Shown here: positions 60,397 through 64,000 of the stretch, piece by piece
How positions within the stretch are numbered: the first letter of the stretch is position 1
Layout of the letters: every line of letters begins with the position of its first letter
From: Lachnospiraceae bacterium
GTDB lineage: Bacteria; Bacillota; Clostridia; Lachnospirales; Lachnospiraceae
Reading direction: 5' to 3'
Assembly (NCBI GenBank): GCA_902363135.1
Contig: CABIZF010000008.1
Span: forward strand, 94,359 to 158,358
Length of the DNA: 64,000 nucleotides
The notes under the pieces: generated by a model
The model's input: only the letters and a program-made list of their open reading frames with translations
Database searches by the model: none
What the model was told of the DNA's origin: nothing
Position numbers and translations under genes: made by a program

Positions 60397-61308
60397 ATGC
60401 TGGATATTTGCTTGCTTGGCTGTGGCGGTATGATGCCGCTGCCGTATCGCTGGCTGACTGCGCTGATGATGCGATACAATGGAAGCTCGCTGTTAATTGA
60501 CTGTGGAGAAGGGACGCAGATCGCAGTAAAGGAGAAGGGCTGGAGCTTTAAGCCGATTGATACGATCTGTTTTACCCATTATCATGGAGATCATATCAGC
60601 GGCCTTCCGGGGCTGCTTCTGACGATGGGAAATGCGGACCGCACGGAGCCGCTGACCCTGATCGGGCCGAAGGGGCTGGAGCGTGTCGTAAATGCGCTTC
60701 GTGTGATTGCACCGGAGCTTCCGTTTCCGATTATTTACAAAGAAATTCAGGGGAATGAGCAGATCTTTGAGGAACACGGGTATCGGATTCGGGCATTTCG
60801 GGTGAATCATAATGTGATTTGCTATGGCTATACGGTAGAGATTGCACGGACCGGAAGATTTGACGTGGAGCGCGCAAAGGCGGCGGAGATTCCGATGAAG
60901 TTCTGGAATCGTCTGCAAAAAGGCGAGACAATCGAGGCGGATGGACATACGTATCATCCGGAAGATGTGCTCGGGCCGCAGAGAAAGGGACTGAAGGTAG
61001 CCTATTGCACGGATACCCGTCCGGTGGCGGCGATCGCACAGCATGCAAAGGATGCAGATCTGTTTATCTGTGAGGGGATGTATGGGGAGCCGGAGAAATC
61101 GCAGAAGGCCGTCGGCTACAAGCATATGACATTTGTGGAGGCTGCGCAGCTGGCGAAGCAGGCTCAGCCGAAGGAGATGTGGCTGACGCACTACAGTCCG
61201 TCGCTTGTCCGTCCGGAAGACTATATGGAGAGTGTACGCAAAATTTTTCCGCGCACATATCCGGGCAAGGACGGAAAATCAACGGAGCTGGATTTCGAGG
61301 AAGAATAG
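60397..61308 (+). CDS. rnz: Ribonuclease Z (tRNA 3'-processing endonuclease)
   Basis: A metallo-beta-lactamase fold with THYHGDHISGLPGLLLTMG, further ligands in FRVNHNVICYGYTVE, YCTDTRPVAA and MTFVEAAQLAKQA...WLTHYSPS. It has 303 residues, as in bacterial RNase Z. It cleaves pre-tRNA 3' trailers, needed where the CCA end is not encoded; both tRNA genes at the end of this window indeed lack an encoded CCA. GAGGAAGAGGA precedes the ATG. Confidence 0.93.
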   Translation: MLDICLLGCGGMMPLPYRWLTALMMRYNGSSLLIDCGEGTQIAVKEKGWSFKPIDTICFTHYHGDHISGLPGLLLTMGNADRTEPLTLIGPKGLERVVNALRVIAPELPFPIIYKEIQGNEQIFEEHGYRIRAFRVNHNVICYGYTVEIARTGRFDVERAKAAEIPMKFWNRLQKGETIEADGHTYHPEDVLGPQRKGLKVAYCTDTRPVAAIAQHAKDADLFICEGMYGEPEKSQKAVGYKHMTFVEAAQLAKQAQPKEMWLTHYSPSLVRPEDYMESVRKIFPRTYPGKDGKSTELDFEEE

Positions 61309-61332
61309 ATATACAGAGAATGGAGAATGAAA

Positions 61333-62355
61333 ATGGAAAAGGATGTATTAATACTTGCAATCGAGAGTTCCTGCGATGAGACGGCGGCAGCGGTTGTGAA
61401 AAATGGAAGGGACGTTTTGTCGAATGTGATTTCTTCTCAGATTGAACTGCACAAGCTTTATGGCGGCGTGGTTCCGGAAATTGCATCCAGAAAACACATC
61501 GAGAAAATCAATCAGGTCATTACGGAGGCGCTGAAGGAGTCCGATACGACGCTGGATGATCTGGATGCCATTGCAGTTACCTATGGCCCTGGTCTGGTCG
61601 GCGCGCTGCTGGTCGGCGTGGCAGAGGCAAAGGCGATCAGCTTTGCCAGGAATATTCCACTCGTTGGGGTACATCATATTGAAGGGCATATCTCTGCAAA
61701 CTATATCGAAAATAAGGATCTGGAGCCACCGTTTATCTGCCTGGTTGTTTCCGGCGGCCATACACATCTGGTAAAAGTGGCGGATTATGGTACTTATGAG
61801 ATTCTCGGCCGTACACGCGATGATGCGGCAGGAGAGGCATTTGATAAAGTGGCGCGTGCCATAGGACTCGGATATCCGGGAGGACCAAAGATTGACCGCC
61901 TTTCTAAGGAGGGAAATGCAGAAGCCATTCATTTTCCGAAGGCCAAGATTGCAGATGCACCGTATGATTTTAGCTTCAGCGGCCTGAAGTCTGCTGTTTT
62001 GAATTATCTGAATGGTTGCCAGATGAAAGGAATCGAGGTAAACCGTGCGGATGTGGCAGCTTCTTTTCAAAAGGCAGTCTGCGATGTACTGGTAGAGCAT
62101 GCGATGCTAGCAGTAAAGGAATCTGGATTGAATAAGCTTGCGATTGCGGGCGGAGTGGCTTCAAACGGGACGCTGCGGATGGCCATGGAGCAGGCCTGTG
62201 CAGAAAACGGCATTCGTTTTTACCGCCCGTCACCGATTTTCTGCACCGACAATGCGGCAATGATTGGCGCAGCCGGTTATTATGAGTATATGCAGGGAAC
62301 CCGTTCCGGTTATGATCTGAACGCAGTGCCGAATCTGAAGCTGGGTGAACGGTAA
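61333..62355 (+). CDS. tsaD: tRNA N6-adenosine threonylcarbamoyltransferase TsaD
   Basis: TsaD is the catalytic t6A transferase. [14 protein letters not shown] opens the ASKHA fold. His115 and His119 in [11 protein letters not shown] bind the metal, SGGHTHL and [19 protein letters not shown] follow, and [10 protein letters not shown] with [11 protein letters not shown] closes it. The start at 61333 has GGAGA 7 bases upstream; ATG 61327 is an alternative. Length 340. It completes the tsaE-tsaB-tsaD set; tsaC is not in the window. Confidence 0.95.
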   Translation: MEKDVLILAIESSCDETAAAVVKNGRDVLSNVISSQIELHKLYGGVVPEIASRKHIEKINQVITEALKESDTTLDDLDAIAVTYGPGLVGALLVGVAEAKAISFARNIPLVGVHHIEGHISANYIENKDLEPPFICLVVSGGHTHLVKVADYGTYEILGRTRDDAAGEAFDKVARAIGLGYPGGPKIDRLSKEGNAEAIHFPKAKIADAPYDFSFSGLKSAVLNYLNGCQMKGIEVNRADVAASFQKAVCDVLVEHAMLAVKESGLNKLAIAGGVASNGTLRMAMEQACAENGIRFYRPSPIFCTDNAAMIGAAGYYEYMQGTRSGYDLNAVPNLKLGER

Positions 62356-62478
62356 AAGGAGAGAGAAACCGAATCGGGTAAGATGTCTGTGTAGTTATAC
62401 TGTGGGAATTTTCTGCTTTCAGTGTGCAAAGCGACAGGCAACGGGTGGACTTGCTGAATGGTTCGAGATGGAGGGATT

Positions 62479-63192
62479 ATGAAGACAACAGCGATTGTAC
62501 TTGCCGGTGGATCCGGAAGCCGGATGAACAGTAAAGTGAAAAAGCAGTATCTTCTGCTCGGGGAGTATCCGGTGCTCTGGTATTCGCTTGCTGTGCTGGA
62601 AAAAAGCAGCCGGATCGATGAGATTATTCTTGTGTGCGGCAAAGGCGAACAGCAGCAGTGCAAAGCGCTGTTTGTGGATACCTACGGGTTTCAGAAGATT
62701 GCATGTGTGACAGAAGGCGGAAAAGAACGCTATCATTCGGTGTATGAAGGACTGAAGGTAGCCGGGAACTGTGATTATGTTCTGATTCATGACGGGGCAA
62801 GGCCGTTTTTAGATGAGGCGATGCTGACCCGTCTCGCAGATGCGCTTCCGGTTTGGAATGCATGCGTGGTCGGTATGCCTGTGAAGGATACGATCAAGAT
62901 TGCAAATCCGGATACGGGGTGCGTACAGGCGACACCGGACCGCTCACTGCTCTGGAGCATCCAGACACCACAGGCGTTCCGATATAGCCTGATTCGTGAC
63001 GCATATGATACACTGATGCAGGATGAGGCAGCGGGGACACTGGATCAGAAGGTGACAGACGACGCAATGGTAGCGGAATATACCGGAAATACAGTAAAGC
63101 TGATTGAAGGTTCTTATAACAATATCAAGATCACCACACCGGAGGATCTGGTTTTTGCAAGGGCAATTCTGGAGCAGCAGGGCGAACAGTAA
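62479..63192 (+). CDS. ispD: 2-C-methyl-D-erythritol 4-phosphate cytidylyltransferase
   Basis: IspD transfers CMP to MEP in the non-mevalonate isoprenoid pathway. The CTP-binding loop LAGGSGSRMNSKVKKQYLLLG and HDGARPFLDEAML are intact, and PDRSLLWSIQTPQAFR is typical. The ATG at 62479 follows TGGAGGG; the frame opens at 62458. It has 237 residues. No other MEP-pathway gene is in the window. Confidence 0.92.
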   Translation: MKTTAIVLAGGSGSRMNSKVKKQYLLLGEYPVLWYSLAVLEKSSRIDEIILVCGKGEQQQCKALFVDTYGFQKIACVTEGGKERYHSVYEGLKVAGNCDYVLIHDGARPFLDEAMLTRLADALPVWNACVVGMPVKDTIKIANPDTGCVQATPDRSLLWSIQTPQAFRYSLIRDAYDTLMQDEAAGTLDQKVTDDAMVAEYTGNTVKLIEGSYNNIKITTPEDLVFARAILEQQGEQ

Positions 63193-63215
63193 ACAGGTCG
63201 CGAAACGGATTGTGA

Positions 63216-63255
63216 GAGCATGGAATGCTTTTTGACCTTTTGAGCTTGGTATCAT
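63216..63255 (+). repeat. Fragment of the MITE-like element after ispD
   Basis: GAGAGCATGGAATGCTTTTT followed by GACCTTTTGAGCTTGGTATCAT keeps the GCAT/ATGC hairpin and the right terminal repeat. AGCAT-GGA-ATGCT plus TTTTT could act as a weak terminator for ispD. GTGTATTTCA/TGAAATACAC at 63281-63317 is a further perfect 10-bp inverted repeat. Confidence 0.55.
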
Positions 63256-63364
63256 TATAAGATATAAGGCTGGTGTTTTCGTGTATTTCAGATATTCCGG
63301 AAAAACGTGAAATACACAAAAAACGAGAAAAAAGAAAAAGATGAAAAAAAGTTGAAAAAACTGC

Positions 63365-63393
63365 TTGACAGATGCAGATATTAATGATATTAT
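63365..63393 (+). promoter_or_regulatory. Sigma-A promoter of the tRNA-Ser genes
   Basis: Consensus TTGACA (63365-63370), 17 bases and TATTAT (63388-63393), about 40 bases before the first tRNA. Confidence 0.82.
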
Positions 63394-63434
63394 TCTATCT
63401 GCGCTGAACGAAGCGCTTCGCCTTGGAGAGGTAT

Positions 63435-63520
63435 GGAGAGGTAGCGAAGTGGTCATAACGCGGCGGTCTTGAAAACCGTTTGTCCGAAAGGGCGCATGGG
63501 TTCGAATCCCATCCTCTCCG
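63435..63520 (+). tRNA. tRNA-Ser (UGA)
   Basis: Acceptor GGAGAGG pairs with CCTCTCC. Anticodon loop CTTGAAA gives UGA within GCGGT/ACCGT. A long variable arm (TTGTCCGAAAGGGCGC) is as expected of a class II tRNA. The T arm is ATGGGTTCGAATCCCAT. CCA is not encoded. The GGAGAGGT of its 5' end is duplicated ten bases upstream. Confidence 0.95.
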
Positions 63521-63586
63521 TCGCTTTTTAATTAGAGAAGCGGATTGCGAATCAATCAAATATTGCAAACAATGAATCAGGCATTT

Positions 63587-63675
63587 GGAGAAGTACCCAA
63601 GCGGCTGAAGGGGCTCCCCTGGAAAGGGAGTAGATCGTTAATAGCGGTGCGAGGGTTCAAATCCCTCCTTCTCCG
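63587..63675 (+). tRNA. tRNA-Ser (GGA)
   Basis: Acceptor GGAGAAG pairs with CTTCTCC. Anticodon stem CTCCC/GGGAG with loop CTGGAAA gives GGA. The long variable arm is TAGATCGTTAATAGCGGTGC, and the T arm is GAGGGTTCAAATCCCTC. CCA is not encoded. Confidence 0.95.
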
Positions 63676-63714
63676 TTCTGTCAAATAAGATTTTGAAAAA
63701 ATCAAAAAAACTTG

Positions 63715-63743
63715 TTGACAGATAAAGAAAAATGTGGTAATAT
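63715..63743 (+). promoter_or_regulatory. rRNA operon promoter
   Basis: Consensus TTGACA (63715-63720), 17 bases and TAATAT (63738-63743), about 160 bases before 16S rRNA. Confidence 0.85.
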
Positions 63744-63837
63744 CAAAAAGCTGATGCAGATCAGCAAAAAGGAACATTGATAACTGAACAGTGAAACAAC
63801 CTTGAAAAATTCTTAAAAGTTTTATTTTTTAAGGAAC

Positions 63838-63850
63838 TGACCTTTAAAAA
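63838..63850 (+). promoter_or_regulatory. boxA-like antitermination site in the rRNA leader
   Basis: TGACCTTTAAAAA resembles the NusB/NusE boxA consensus (TGCTCTTTAACA), at the usual place between promoter and 16S. Confidence 0.5.
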
Positions 63851-63901
63851 CAGTAAAAAGGGAAAAATAGCCAAGCAGTTATTTTGACCGAATCAAACAC
63901 T

Positions 63902-64000
<99 letters not shown>

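Overview
The window comes from a spore-forming Clostridia bacterium, most likely Lachnospiraceae. The reasons are moderate GC content, strong Shine-Dalgarno sites, spoVAD/spoVAE, a class III ribonucleotide reductase, GatCAB, an FMN riboswitch in front of ribU, and a 16S rRNA 5' end of clostridial type at the right edge. The family is an inference from gene content. All 50-odd genes read on the + strand, towards the rRNA operon. No phage, insertion sequence, plasmid or CRISPR locus is visible.

Layout. 0-3.3 kb: gatCAB amidotransferase operon. 3.6-9.2 kb: a 1863-residue secreted protein with a duplicated ~490-residue module, Cys/His tandem repeats and three Ig-like (Big_2 type) domains. 9.3-21 kb: a small membrane protein, a lipoprotein with a degenerate deacetylase-like fold, nrdD, two SH3b lipoproteins, a YtrA-type GntR regulator with its ABC transporter, and an amidohydrolase. 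21-25 kb: HAD phosphatase, PlsC acyltransferase, SpoVAD, SpoVAE and an RluA-type pseudouridine synthase. 25-31 kb: a MarR / SCP2-like / iron alcohol dehydrogenase / aldehyde dehydrogenase operon, an HD phosphohydrolase and aspartate kinase. 31-40.4 kb: a 2848-residue secreted repeat protein translationally coupled to a very small subtilisin-like protease. 40.5-50 kb: a ten-gene Mrp/Mbh-like cation antiporter operon with four separate proton-channel subunits and no electron-transfer subunits. 50-56 kb: MATE exporter, then sulfur assimilation (cysK, LysR regulator, metY, Rrf2 regulator). 56-63 kb: FMN riboswitch and ribU, NUDIX hydrolase, YcxB-like protein, the t6A genes tsaE-tsaB-rimI...tsaD with RNase Z between them, and ispD. 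63.4-64 kb: two tRNA-Ser genes and the start of an rRNA operon.

The observations most worth following are these. (1) A family of ~200-bp intergenic elements has terminal inverted repeats and internal hairpins whose arms co-vary between copies; one copy lies between spoVAD and spoVAE. (2) The giant secreted protein overlaps a mini-subtilase gene by four bases. (3) The antiporter operon has four ND-type subunits. (4) cysK and metY share an operator-like motif, with a CymR/IscR-like Rrf2 gene close by. Start codons were chosen by Shine-Dalgarno position and family alignment from memory. No database search was possible.
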